Of a stretch of DNA of 59,804 bases, positions 1 through 7,901 are shown piece after piece (position 1 is the first letter of the stretch; every line of letters starts with the position of its first letter). The stretch spans positions 1 to 59,804 of the forward strand of contig JAHDXW010000026.1 of assembly GCA_023383015.1 (NCBI GenBank), read 5' to 3'. Source of the DNA: Paracoccaceae bacterium (lineage in GTDB: Bacteria; Pseudomonadota; Alphaproteobacteria; Rhodobacterales; Rhodobacteraceae). The notes beneath the pieces were generated by a model that was not told the origin of the DNA, searched no databases, and saw nothing but the letters and a program-made list of their open reading frames with translations. The position numbers were made by a program, and so were the translations under genes.

Positions 1-862
1 CGACCTCGGCGCCGCGCCAGCCGTAGATCGACTGGTCGTCGTCGCCGACGCAGCAGATGTTGCCGCGCTCGCCGGCCAGAAGACGCAGCCACAGGTACTG
101 GGCGACGTTGGTATCCTGGTACTCGTCGACGAGGATGTAGCGGAACCAGCGCCGGTACTGCGCCAGCACGTCGGCGTGGTGCTGCAGGATCGTCACCATG
201 TGCAGCAGCAGGTCGCCGAAGTCGACAGCGTTCAGCAGCTTCAGCCGCGCCTGGTAGGCGGCGTAGAGGGCCACGCCGCGGCCGGCGAAGCCCGCGCCCT
301 CGGCCGCGGGCACCGCCTCCGGGACCAGGGCGCGGTTCTTCCAGCCGTCGATCATCCCCGCCAGCATCCGCGCCGGCCAGCGCTTCTCGTCGATGTTGGC
401 GGCAGCGATCTCCTGCTTCATCAGCCGCAGCTGGTCGTCGCTGTCGAGGACGGTGAAGCCCGGCTTCAGCCCGGCAAGCTCGGCGTGCCGGCGCAGCAGC
501 TTGACGCAGATGGCGTGGAAGGTGCCGAGCCAGGGCAGGCCGTCGACCGCCTCGCCGAAGAGCCGGCCGACGCGCTCCTTCATCTCGCGCGCCGCCTTGT
601 TGGTGAAGGTGACGGCGAGGATCTCGTTCGGCCGCGCCCGGCCGGTAGCGAGGAGATGGGCGATGCGCGCGGTCAGCGCCCGCGTCTTGCCGGTTCCGGC
701 GCCGGCCAGCACCAGAACCGCGCCCTCGGTCGCCTCGACGGCGGCGCGCTGGGCGGGGTTCAGCCCGTCAAGGTAGGGGGCCGCCCGCGCCGCCATGGCG
801 CGGGCCGACAGCGTCGGCGGGCGGGGCTCGTCGGTCGGCCCGGGCGAGGGAACGGCAGTCAT
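1..862 (-). CDS. uvrD: UvrD/PcrA-type DNA helicase, N-terminal part (gene runs off the window)
   Basis: Superfamily 1A 3'-5' DNA helicase used in nucleotide-excision and mismatch repair. About 287 N-terminal residues are visible; the C-terminus lies beyond the left edge. The protein starts MTAVPSPGP, followed by a proline-rich leader. The Q-motif region (LNPAQRAAV, ~34-42), Walker A (AGAGTGKT, 53-60), the motif-Ia block (TFTNKAAREMKERV) and GTFHAICVKLLRRH follow in the usual UvrD order. The ATG at 862 is the first start ahead of the helicase core and no stop separates them. Upstream lies an intergenic region shared with the divergent pyc gene. UvrD and PcrA cannot be told apart from this part alone; the helicase assignment itself is firm. 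Confidence 0.93.
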   Translation of the reverse strand, partial: MTAVPSPGPTDEPRPPTLSARAMAARAAPYLDGLNPAQRAAVEATEGAVLVLAGAGTGKTRALTARIAHLLATGRARPNEILAVTFTNKAAREMKERVGRLFGEAVDGLPWLGTFHAICVKLLRRHAELAGLKPGFTVLDSDDQLRLMKQEIAAANIDEKRWPARMLAGMIDGWKNRALVPEAVPAAEGAGFAGRGVALYAAYQARLKLLNAVDFGDLLLHMVTILQHHADVLAQYRRWFRYILVDEYQDTNVAQYLWLRLLAGERGNICCVGDDDQSIYGWRGAEV

Positions 863-1353
863 GGCGGCAGTCTATCGCGCCCGGCGCGAAAGGAAAGGAC
901 AGGTTCGCGGATTGTTCGTGCCGGCCGCCCCACGCCCGCGCGGCCCGCCACCGGCACCGGCGCCCGCGGCAGAAGATTGCCGGCGGGGTGCCGCACGCGG
1001 CCCGCGTTGCACGATCCGGCGCCCGTGCCCGGCTGCCCCCTCCCCGCCATCGGGCCACGGACAACGGCCGGCAGCGGGCAGGCCATGGCGTCCGCGTCGT
1101 GCCAACCGCAGGCCTGCGGCCGTGACAGGGCGGCCGGGCGCTGCCCGGTGCGGGCCGAACGGGCGGACGCAAGGGGTGCGGGCGGACGGCTGCGCGCCCG
1201 GCGGCGGCGCGCCCCTCCGCCCCCCCTCCCCGCCCTCGCGCCACGGGCGGCGGCCGGGCGGGGCGATGGTTCATCGCTGGCGCGCGACGACCGTTTACTG
1301 CAACGCAGCATTGGCCTTACATGGTCCCCGCCGCCGTCCGCCCGGAGACCCGA
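863..1353. other. Intergenic region between divergent uvrD and pyc
   Basis: About 490 bases of very GC-rich DNA hold no reading frame with recognisable protein features. The region must contain the promoters of both divergent genes. The only lower-GC patch is near 1285-1320, just ahead of pyc, where an inverted repeat CTGC-AAC-GCAG is found. No RNA gene was seen. Confidence 0.6.
1298..1308. promoter_or_regulatory. CTGC-N3-GCAG inverted repeat upstream of pyc (possible PhaR-type site)
   Basis: The sequence CTGCAACGCAG lies 46 bases before the chosen pyc start, in the only AT-richer patch of the intergenic region. PhaR regulators of Rhodobacter and Paracoccus are reported to bind CTGC-N3/4-GCAG repeats and to respond to polyhydroxyalkanoate. 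A link to pyruvate carboxylase control is therefore possible, but it rests on a short motif only. Confidence 0.25.
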
Positions 1354-4300
1354 ATGCCCAGCTTCCGCAAGATCCTCGTCGCCAACCGGGGCGAGATCGC
1401 GATCCGCGTCATGCGCGCTGCCAACGAACTCGGCAAGCGCACGGTCGCCGTATTCGCCGAGGAGGACAAGCTCTCGCTGCACCGGTTCAAGGCCGACGAG
1501 GCCTACCGCATCGGTGCCGGGCTGGGGCCGGTGCAGGCCTATCTGTCGATCCCCGAGATCATCCGCGTGGCCCGCGACAGCGGCGCCGACGCGATCCACC
1601 CCGGCTACGGGCTCCTGTCGGAGAACCCCGCCTTCGTCGAGGCCGTCACCGCCGCGGGGCTGGCCTTCATCGGCCCCTCGGCCGCCACGATGCGGGCCCT
1701 CGGCGACAAGGCCAGCGCCCGGCAGGTGGCGATCGGCGCGGGGGTCCCGGTGATTCCGGCGACCGGGGTGCTGGGCGAGGACATGGACGAGATCCGCCGC
1801 CAGGCCGGCGTGATCGGATACCCGCTGATGCTGAAGGCCAGCTGGGGCGGCGGCGGGCGCGGCATGCGCCCGGTCCGGGCGCCGGGCGAGCTGGCCGACC
1901 GCGTGCGCGAGGGCCGGCGCGAGGCCGAGGCCGCCTTCGGCAACGGCGAGGGCTATCTCGAGAAGATGATCGAGCGGGCGCGCCATGTCGAGGTGCAGCT
2001 GCTGGGCGACCTGCACGGCGGGCTCTACCACCTGTGGGAGCGCGACTGCACCGTCCAGCGGCGGAACCAGAAGGTGGTCGAGCGCGCGCCCGCCCCGTAC
2101 CTCGACCCCGCCCGGCGGGCCGAAGTCTGCGAACTCGCGCTCAGGATCGGGCGCGCCGTCGGCTACCAGAACGCCGGCACCGTCGAGTTCCTGATGGACA
2201 TGGACGAGGGCGCCTTCTACTTCATCGAGGTCAACCCGCGCGTGCAGGTCGAGCACACGGTGACCGAGGAGGTCACCGGCATCGACATCGTCCAGGCCCA
2301 AATCCGCATCGCCGAGGGCGCGACGCTGGCCGAGGCCACCGGCTGCCCCCGCCAGGAGGATGTTCGCCTGTCGGGCCATGCGCTGCAGTGCCGGGTCACC
2401 ACCGAGGATCCGCAGAACAGCTTCATCCCCGACTACGGCCGCATCACCGCCTTCCGCGAGGCCCATGGTCACGGCATCCGGCTGGACGGCGGCACCGCCT
2501 ATTCGGGCGGGGTCATCACCCGCTACTATGATTCGCTGCTGGTCAAGGTCACCGCCCGCGGCCAGACGCCCGAGCAGGCGCTGTCGCGGATGGACCGGGC
2601 GCTGCGCGAGTTCCGCATCCGCGGCGTCGCCACCAACCTCGCCTTCCTCGAGAACCTGCTCAAGCACCCGAAGTTCCGGGACCTGAGCTATTCCACCCGC
2701 TTCATCGACACCACGCCGGAGTTGTTCAGCTTCCGCCGGCGCCGCGACCGGGCCACCAAGATCCTGACCTACATCGCCGACATCACCGTGAACGGCCACC
2801 CCGAGACGGCCGGGCGGCCGAAGCCGGCCGAGGGGCTGCGCACGCCGCGGCCTCCCGCCCCCGCCGGCGCGCCGCCGGCCGGCACGCGCGACCTGCTGCG
2901 CGCGCAGGGACCGGAGGGGGTGGCGGCGTGGCTGGAGGGCCAGCAACGGCTGCTGCTGACCGACACCACCATGCGCGACGCGCACCAGTCGCTGCTTGCA
3001 ACCCGCATGCGCTCGATCGACATGATCCGCGTGGCACCCGCCTACGCGGCCAATCTCGCCGGGCTCTTCTCGGTTGAATGCTGGGGCGGCGCGACCTTCG
3101 ACGTCGCCTACCGCTTCCTGCAGGAATGCCCCTGGCAGCGGCTGCGCGACATCCGCGCCGCCATGCCCAACATCCTGACCCAGATGCTGCTGCGGGGGGC
3201 CAACGGGGTCGGCTACACCACCTATCCCGACAACGTCGTGCGCTTTTTCGTCGCCCGCGCCGCCGAGACCGGGATCGACCTCTTCCGTGTCTTCGATTCG
3301 CTCAACTGGGTCGAGAACATGCGCGTCGCCATGGATGCGGTGCTCGACACCGGGCGGATCCTCGAGGGGACGGTCTGCTACACCGGCGACCTGCTCGACC
3401 CCGAGCGGGCGAAGTACGACCTGAAGTACTATGTCGCCATGGGCCTGCAGCTGCGCGCGGCCGGCGCCCACATCCTGGGGCTGAAGGACATGGCGGGTCT
3501 TCTGAAGCCCGCCGCGGCACGGGTGCTCGTGAAGGCCCTGCGCGAGGAGGTGGGCCTGCCCGTCCACTTCCACGCCCACGACACCGGCGGACTGGGCGGC
3601 GCCACCATCCTCGCCGCTGCCGAGGCCGGCATCGCAGTGGCCGATGTGGCGATGGACTCGCTGTCGGGCAACACCAGCCAGCCGACCTTCGGCTCGATCG
3701 TCGAGGCCCTGCGCCATACCCCCCGCGACACCGGGCTCGACATCGCCGCGATCCGCGCCGTCTCGAACTACTGGGAGCAGGTGCGCGGCCACTACGCGGC
3801 CTTCGAATCCGGCATGCAGTCGCCCTCCTCCGAGGTCTACCTGCACGAGATGCCGGGCGGGCAGTTCACCAACCTCAAGGCGCAGGCGCGCTCGCTGGGG
3901 CTCGAGGAGCGCTGGCACGAGGTCGCCCAGGCCTATGCCGACGCCAACATGATGTTCGGCGACATCGTCAAGGTCACGCCCTCCTCCAAGGTGGTGGGCG
4001 ACATGGCGCTCATGATGGTCGCCCAGGGCCTGAGCCGGGCGCAGGTGGAAGACCCCGCCGTCGAGGTCGCCTTTCCCGATTCGGTCGTCGACATGATGCG
4101 CGGCAACCTCGGCCAGCCGCCGGGCGGCTGGCCCGCGGCCTTGCGGGCCAAGGTGCTGAAGGGCGAGACGCCGGTCGCCGGTCGGCCGGGCGCCGGCCTG
4201 CCGCCCGCGGACCTCGAGGCGGTGCGCGCGCGCCTGTCGGCCGATCTCGAGGGCTTCCGCGTCGACGACGAGGACCTCAACGGTTATCTGATGTATCCCA

Positions 4301-4794
4301 AGGTCTTCCTCGACTACATGGGCCGGCACCGCATCTACGGCCCGGTGCGCACCCTGCCTACGCGTACCTTCTTCTACGGCATGCAGCCCGGCGAGGAGAT
4401 CACCGCCGAGATTGACCCCGGCAAGACGCTGGAGATCCGCCTGCAGACCGTCGGCGAGACCCAGGAGGACGGCGAGGTGCGGGTGTTCTTCGAACTGAAC
4501 GGCCAGCCTCGGGTGGTGCGGGTGCCGAACCGGCTGGCCAAGTCGGCCGGGGCGCGCCGGCCCAAGGCCGAGGACGGCAATCCCCGCCACCTCGGCGCGC
4601 CGATGCCCGGGGTGGTGGCGACGCTCGCCGTCGCACCCGGCCAGAAGCTGCGGCCGGGCGACCTGCTGCTGACCATCGAGGCGATGAAGATGGAGACCGG
4701 GCTGCATGCCGACCGCGAGGCGGTGGTGCGCGCCGTCCATGTCCAGCCCGGGGCGCAGATCGACGCCAAGGACCTGCTGGTGGAGTTCGACTGA
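1354..4794 (+). CDS. pyc: Pyruvate carboxylase
   Basis: Biotin enzyme that carboxylates pyruvate to oxaloacetate with ATP and bicarbonate, the main anaplerotic step. The 1146 residues match the usual single-chain length. Order of domains: biotin carboxylase (KILVANRGEIAIRV at ~4-17; glycine-rich ATP loop KASWGGGGRGMR near 160), carboxyltransferase (LLLTDTTMRDAHQSL near 533; ILGLKDMAGLLKP near 709 with the carboxylated-lysine region), and a C-terminal biotinyl domain with the AMKM lysine near 1110. The ATG giving MPSFRKI was preferred over one 33 bases upstream because homologues begin here. It stands alone and is convergent with the Hint-domain gene, with two hairpins between them. Confidence 0.97.
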   Translation: MPSFRKILVANRGEIAIRVMRAANELGKRTVAVFAEEDKLSLHRFKADEAYRIGAGLGPVQAYLSIPEIIRVARDSGADAIHPGYGLLSENPAFVEAVTAAGLAFIGPSAATMRALGDKASARQVAIGAGVPVIPATGVLGEDMDEIRRQAGVIGYPLMLKASWGGGGRGMRPVRAPGELADRVREGRREAEAAFGNGEGYLEKMIERARHVEVQLLGDLHGGLYHLWERDCTVQRRNQKVVERAPAPYLDPARRAEVCELALRIGRAVGYQNAGTVEFLMDMDEGAFYFIEVNPRVQVEHTVTEEVTGIDIVQAQIRIAEGATLAEATGCPRQEDVRLSGHALQCRVTTEDPQNSFIPDYGRITAFREAHGHGIRLDGGTAYSGGVITRYYDSLLVKVTARGQTPEQALSRMDRALREFRIRGVATNLAFLENLLKHPKFRDLSYSTRFIDTTPELFSFRRRRDRATKILTYIADITVNGHPETAGRPKPAEGLRTPRPPAPAGAPPAGTRDLLRAQGPEGVAAWLEGQQRLLLTDTTMRDAHQSLLATRMRSIDMIRVAPAYAANLAGLFSVECWGGATFDVAYRFLQECPWQRLRDIRAAMPNILTQMLLRGANGVGYTTYPDNVVRFFVARAAETGIDLFRVFDSLNWVENMRVAMDAVLDTGRILEGTVCYTGDLLDPERAKYDLKYYVAMGLQLRAAGAHILGLKDMAGLLKPAAARVLVKALREEVGLPVHFHAHDTGGLGGATILAAAEAGIAVADVAMDSLSGNTSQPTFGSIVEALRHTPRDTGLDIAAIRAVSNYWEQVRGHYAAFESGMQSPSSEVYLHEMPGGQFTNLKAQARSLGLEERWHEVAQAYADANMMFGDIVKVTPSSKVVGDMALMMVAQGLSRAQVEDPAVEVAFPDSVVDMMRGNLGQPPGGWPAALRAKVLKGETPVAGRPGAGLPPADLEAVRARLSADLEGFRVDDEDLNGYLMYPKVFLDYMGRHRIYGPVRTLPTRTFFYGMQPGEEITAEIDPGKTLEIRLQTVGETQEDGEVRVFFELNGQPRVVRVPNRLAKSAGARRPKAEDGNPRHLGAPMPGVVATLAVAPGQKLRPGDLLLTIEAMKMETGLHADREAVVRAVHVQPGAQIDAKDLLVEFD

Positions 4795-4871
4795 CCGCGC
4801 GGCCGCCGGCCGGCCCCGCCCGCGGCGTGCCGCTGCACACGCGCGGCCTGGCGGGGCGGGGGGGGGGACCG

Positions 4872-4895
4872 AAAATCCTTCGGACGAAGGATTTT
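4872..4895. terminator. Bidirectional terminator-like hairpin, copy 1
   Basis: An 11-base-pair stem AAAATCCTTCG / CGAAGGATTTT closes a two-base GA loop. The A-run and T-run at the ends are part of the stem, so either strand reads as a hairpin ending in T. It lies 77 bases after the pyc stop and between convergent genes, which fits an intrinsic terminator that works both ways. Its flanks (GGGACCG before, CTCTGCCCGGC after) are shared with the second copy. Confidence 0.6.
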
Positions 4896-5060
4896 CTCTG
4901 CCCGGCCCGGCAGCCCGCGGCGGCAGCCTGCGGCCGGGCGGCCGGTGCCCGGTGCCCGGCAGCGCCCCTCCCGCGCGGCCAGGCGACGTGGGCGGAGGAC
5001 GGGCTGACATCCGCGCCCGCATCCCGCAGCATCGGAAGGCCGGCGGGAGGGAGGGACCGA

Positions 5061-5082
5061 AAATCCTTCGGACGAAGGATTT
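5061..5082. terminator. Bidirectional terminator-like hairpin, copy 2
   Basis: Second copy of the pyc-downstream hairpin, with the same GA loop and a 10-base-pair perfect stem; one T of the right arm is missing compared with copy 1. It lies on the side of the Hint-domain gene, so on the minus strand it follows that gene's stop by about 155 bases. The identical flanks show that a box of about 40 bases was duplicated, not just the stem. Confidence 0.55.
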
Positions 5083-5236
5083 CTCTGCCCGGCTTGGCCG
5101 CCCGCGACGGCGGCCGCGGGCGGACCTTTCCGGAATCTTGACGCCACCGCCCATGCTGTTGATTACCTTACTTTCCTCGATGTCCCCTGCAAGTGACGGC
5201 TGCGGGGGGCCACGGGCAGGCGGGGGCGCCGGCGGG

Positions 5237-5824
5237 TCAGGCCGCCCGTGCCAGCCGGCGACCGAGGTCGGCGGCGATCCGCGCCATCGACCCGCTGCGG
5301 CCCACCGGCTCGGAGAAGGCCAGCATCGCCTCGGCCTCACGCGCCGACAGCAGCGGGTAGAAGCCATCGTCGGCGCCCTCGCTGCGCAGGAGAACTCCGC
5401 TGTTCACCCACAGCGCCTCGGCTGTCTCGAGCCCGACCTGCACCACCTCGACCGGCAGGCCGGGATGCAGCCGGCCGATGCCGAAGCGGCCGACCAGCGC
5501 CCGCGCCCACACGAAGGCGTGCGCCTCCTCCATCACCCGCTCGGCGGAACCGGTGGCCAGAAGCACCGGCTGGTCGGGCAGGAGCGCCAGGTCGGCGCAA
5601 GCCGACAGGCACCCCCCGGGCACATGGACCAGCGCCGCCCCCGCCGGCAGCTGCTGGCGCATCACCCGTGTCACCGCCCGCAGGCCGCCGCCGAAGGTCG
5701 CCACCCGGGCGCCCGGCTGCAGCGTCTCGACCGGGCGCCAGCCCGCCTCGGTGGCCACCAGGCTGCCGGCAACGATCCCGCCCGCCGCCGCCGCACCGAT
5801 CCCCTGCGCCCCGTCCGTCCACAT
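5237..5824 (-). CDS. Stand-alone Hint (hedgehog/intein) domain protein
   Basis: A 195-residue protein made almost entirely of one Hint-type module of the kind common in Rhodobacteraceae. The block GSLVATEAGWRPVETLQPGA near 20-40 is the typical domain entry (a small residue, then L-x-A/T, then RPVE-L-PG). The later PVEVVQVGLETAEALWVNSG region fits the second half. The usual first-position cysteine is absent, because the entry reads GIVAGS instead of a C-F-T-A-G-T-like start. Self-cleavage is therefore unlikely. No signal peptide or partner domain is seen. Start is the ATG giving MWTDGAQG. Function in this family is unknown. Confidence 0.7.
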   Translation of the reverse strand: MWTDGAQGIGAAAAGGIVAGSLVATEAGWRPVETLQPGARVATFGGGLRAVTRVMRQQLPAGAALVHVPGGCLSACADLALLPDQPVLLATGSAERVMEEAHAFVWARALVGRFGIGRLHPGLPVEVVQVGLETAEALWVNSGVLLRSEGADDGFYPLLSAREAEAMLAFSEPVGRSGSMARIAADLGRRLARAA

Positions 5825-6196
5825 CGCCGCTCTCCGTCGCTGAACCCGTCCGCCGCGCCCTGCCGCGGCCCGACCCCAGAAGGCACCCGGATTTCGCCAT
5901 CATTCGGACACAGATCGGGCCGCGCCGCGGCAGTGGTGCGGCGGCATCGCCAATGCCGCGCCTGCGGTTGTGATTGATCGCGCGGGCCCCGCGCGGCAAC
6001 GGCACGTTTACCACCCCGCGCGCTGATCCACGCCGCCCGGAGCCAACGCCCCGCCAGCCACCCCCGCAACCCGCCCGCCGCCCGCGACGGCCGCGAATCG
6101 CCCCCTTCCCCGCCCTGTGCGCCCGCCGGGGAGGGGCCGCGTTTTCCCCCTTGCGGCCGGCCGCGGGAGTGGCTACATCGCGCCCTACCCATGGAC
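5825..6196. other. Intergenic region between the Hint-domain gene and tRNA-Gly
   Basis: About 370 GC-rich bases contain no gene I can support. It should hold the minus-strand promoter of the Hint-domain gene and the plus-strand promoter of the tRNA, but no convincing -35/-10 pair stood out. Confidence 0.5.
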
Positions 6197-6271
6197 GCGG
6201 GTGTAGCTCAGGGGTAGAGCACAACCTTGCCAAGGTTGGGGTCGAGGGTTCGAATCCCTTCGCCCGCTCCA
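6197..6271 (+). tRNA. tRNA-Gly (GCC anticodon)
   Basis: A full cloverleaf can be drawn. Acceptor arm GCGGGTG pairs with CGCCCGC (one G-U), the D arm is GCTC-AGGGGTA-GAGC, and the anticodon loop CTTGCCAAG gives GCC. The T arm is GAGGGTTCGAATCCCTT and CCA is encoded after the discriminator T. Its 3' third is imperfectly repeated 310 bases downstream, as expected for an integration target. Confidence 0.97.
6232..6271 (+). repeat. Putative attachment site within the tRNA-Gly 3' end
   Basis: The last 40 bases of the tRNA gene (from CAAGGTT through the T arm to TCCA) recur as an imperfect direct repeat at about 6542-6581, on the far side of a tyrosine-recombinase remnant. Tyrosine integrases commonly use tRNA 3' ends as attB. 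This copy keeps the tRNA functional. Confidence 0.6.
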
Positions 6272-6314
6272 TTGAATCAGGGGGTTGGGTGCCCCTCAGA
6301 TTGTGTGCGAAGGT

Positions 6315-6560
6315 TCACTGAGCCTTGGGGATCTTGCCAAAGTCCAAAGCCGCGGCCGCTTGCCGCAGGTGGGACGGTGAGAATCGCGCACAGACCTGCC
6401 CAGTGATCCGGCTGTGCGAGTGGCCGAGATACTGGGCGATCGCCTCCATCGGCACGCCGGCCTCGGCCATGTGAGTGACGGCGGCATGCCGCAGGACGTG
6501 CGGCGTCACCCCGGGCAGCCCGGCGGCCTGCGCCATCGCGGCAAGGTCGGGGTCGAGGGT
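6315..6560 (-). pseudogene. Remnant of a phage/island tyrosine recombinase (C-terminal end only)
   Basis: About 75 residues of a site-specific integrase remain. The signature TPHVLRHAAVTHMAEAGV carries the catalytic H-x-x-R-H box, and IAQYLGHSHSRIT carries the second histidine region. The nucleophile position reads QVCARFSPSHL where active relatives have VYARFS, so the catalytic Tyr has become Cys (codon at 6390-6392). The N-terminal two thirds, including the first catalytic Arg, are missing; the open frame continues only by chance into hisB antisense. Together with the flanking repeats this is a collapsed integrated element next to tRNA-Gly. Confidence 0.8.
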
Positions 6561-6581
6561 TCGGATTCCTTTGGCCGCTCG
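6542..6581 (+). repeat. Diverged copy of the tRNA-Gly 3' end (second attachment site)
   Basis: About 40 bases matching the tRNA 3' end, with about six substitutions, in the same orientation. Mismatches break the acceptor stem, so it is not a tRNA. It marks the far boundary of the decayed element and is partly read through by the integrase remnant's open frame. Confidence 0.6.
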
Positions 6582-6616
6582 AGGGTCTTCCGACGGCAAC
6601 CGGATGCGCCGCGGGG

Positions 6617-6646
6617 CTTCCGCCCCGGCGCGCGGCTGCCTATAAG
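6617..6646 (+). promoter_or_regulatory. Predicted hisB promoter
   Basis: A TATAAG -10-like hexamer at 6641-6646 stands out in GC-rich DNA and is preceded 18 bases upstream by CTTCCG. It sits 30 bases ahead of the hisB start and just beyond the integrase relic. A GGAGGGCAAGGA ribosome-binding site follows. Confidence 0.45.
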
Positions 6647-6675
6647 GCCGCGTCGCAGCGAGCGGAGGGCAAGGA

Positions 6676-7263
6676 ATGCGCACGGCCGAGATCGCCCGCA
6701 GGACCGCCGAGACCGACATCGCGGTCGACCTCTGCCTCGACGGCACCGGCCGGCGCACGATCGCGACCGGCGTCGGCTTCTTCGACCACATGCTCGACCA
6801 GCTCGCCCGCCACGCCCTCTTCGACCTGACGCTGACCGCGCGGGGCGACACCCACATCGACGACCACCACACCGTCGAGGACTGCGGCATCGCGCTCGGC
6901 CAGGCGCTGGCGCGCGCGCTCGGCGACAAGCGCGGAATCCGCCGTTACGGCGAGTGCTCCGTGCCGATGGACGACGCCCGCGTGCGCGCCACGCTCGACC
7001 TCTCGGGCCGGCCCTTCCTTGTCTGGCAGCTGGACTTTCCGACGCCGCGGATCGGCAGCTTCGATACCGAACTGGTGCGCGAGTTCTTCCAGGCGCTGGC
7101 GACCCATGGCGGCATCACCCTGCATGTGACCGCCGAGGCCGGCGTCAATAGCCACCACCTGGCCGAGGCGGCCTTCAAGGCGGTCGCCCGGGCGCTGCGC
7201 ACGGCGGTCGAGCCCGACCCGCGGGCGGCGGGCGACATCCCCTCGACCAAGGGCGTGCTGTGA
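6676..7263 (+). CDS. hisB: Imidazoleglycerol-phosphate dehydratase
   Basis: Manganese enzyme that dehydrates imidazole glycerol phosphate to imidazole acetol phosphate in histidine synthesis. The 195 residues match the monofunctional bacterial form. Metal-binding motifs are in place: [13 protein letters not shown] (~34-46), [11 protein letters not shown] (~62-72) and [12 protein letters not shown] (~158). A strong Shine-Dalgarno (GGAGGGCAAGG) precedes the ATG. The stop overlaps the hisH start as TGATG, indicating translational coupling. Confidence 0.97.
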   Translation: MRTAEIARRTAETDIAVDLCLDGTGRRTIATGVGFFDHMLDQLARHALFDLTLTARGDTHIDDHHTVEDCGIALGQALARALGDKRGIRRYGECSVPMDDARVRATLDLSGRPFLVWQLDFPTPRIGSFDTELVREFFQALATHGGITLHVTAEAGVNSHHLAEAAFKAVARALRTAVEPDPRAAGDIPSTKGVL

Positions 7264-7901
7264 TGCTGACCGCGCTGGTCGACTACGACGGCGGCAACCT
7301 CCATTCGGCGGCCAAGGCGTTCCAGCGCATGGCGGCCGAGACCGGCGGCGGCGAGATCGCCGTCACCGCCCGGCCCGAGACGATCGCCCGCGCCGACCGC
7401 ATCGTGCTGCCCGGCGACGGTGCGTTTCCCGCCTGCCGGGCGGCCCTTGCGGCGGTGCCCGGGCTGCTGGAGGCGATCCGGGAGGCGGTGGAGGCGCGCG
7501 GGCGGCCCTTCCTCGGCATCTGCATCGGCATGCAACTGCTCGCCACCCGCGGGCTCGAGCATGGCGAGACGCCGGGCCTCGGCTGGGTGGCCGGCACCGT
7601 CGCCCGGCTTGCCCCGGCCGGCCGGGGGCTGAAGGTGCCGCACATGGGCTGGAACGACCTCGTCATCGAGCGCGCCCACCCGGTGCTCGAGGGAATCGCC
7701 ACCGGCGCGCATGCCTATTTCGTCCACTCCTATGCGCTGTCCTGCGACGACCCCGCCGACCGGCTGGCCTACGCCTGCTACGGCGGGCCGGTGACCGCGA
7801 TCGTCGCCCGCGGCACCGTCGTCGGCACCCAGTTCCACCCCGAGAAGAGCCAGGCCGCCGGCCTGCGGCTGATCGCCAACTTCCTGCGCTGGCGGCCCTG
7901 A
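7263..7901 (+). CDS. hisH: Imidazole glycerol phosphate synthase, glutamine amidotransferase subunit
   Basis: Supplies ammonia from glutamine to HisF. It is a class-I glutaminase: nucleophile Cys87 in GICIGMQLL, with His192 and Glu194 in GTQFHPEKSQ. N-terminal LVDYDGGNLHS is the typical HisH opening. The ATG overlapping the hisB stop was chosen; a GTG three bases earlier is also possible. 212 residues, usual for the family. Its partner hisF lies 3.3 kb downstream. Confidence 0.96.
   Translation: MLTALVDYDGGNLHSAAKAFQRMAAETGGGEIAVTARPETIARADRIVLPGDGAFPACRAALAAVPGLLEAIREAVEARGRPFLGICIGMQLLATRGLEHGETPGLGWVAGTVARLAPAGRGLKVPHMGWNDLVIERAHPVLEGIATGAHAYFVHSYALSCDDPADRLAYACYGGPVTAIVARGTVVGTQFHPEKSQAAGLRLIANFLRWRP

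Larger units (their letters stand above)
4795..5236. other. Convergent intergenic region with two copies of a ~40-bp hairpin box
   Basis: This stretch separates the 3' ends of pyc (plus) and the Hint-domain gene (minus). It contains no supported gene. Its content is two near-identical hairpin boxes, a run of ten G just before the first box, and GC-rich filler. Apparent open frames through it on both strands translate the repeat and are not genes. Confidence 0.7.

Noticed and set aside
4866-5094. CRISPR-like repeats
   Set aside because: Only two copies, with a long non-spacer interval and strong self-complementary arms; these are terminator-like hairpins.
859-5367. A 1502-codon open frame antisense to pyruvate carboxylase
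   Set aside because: It is a high-GC shadow: Arg/Gly/His/Pro-rich, with no domain, and the opposite strand encodes a fully conserved pyc.
6542-6581. A second tRNA-Gly gene
   Set aside because: Only the 3' third is present, and substitutions break the acceptor and T arms; it is an attachment-site copy.
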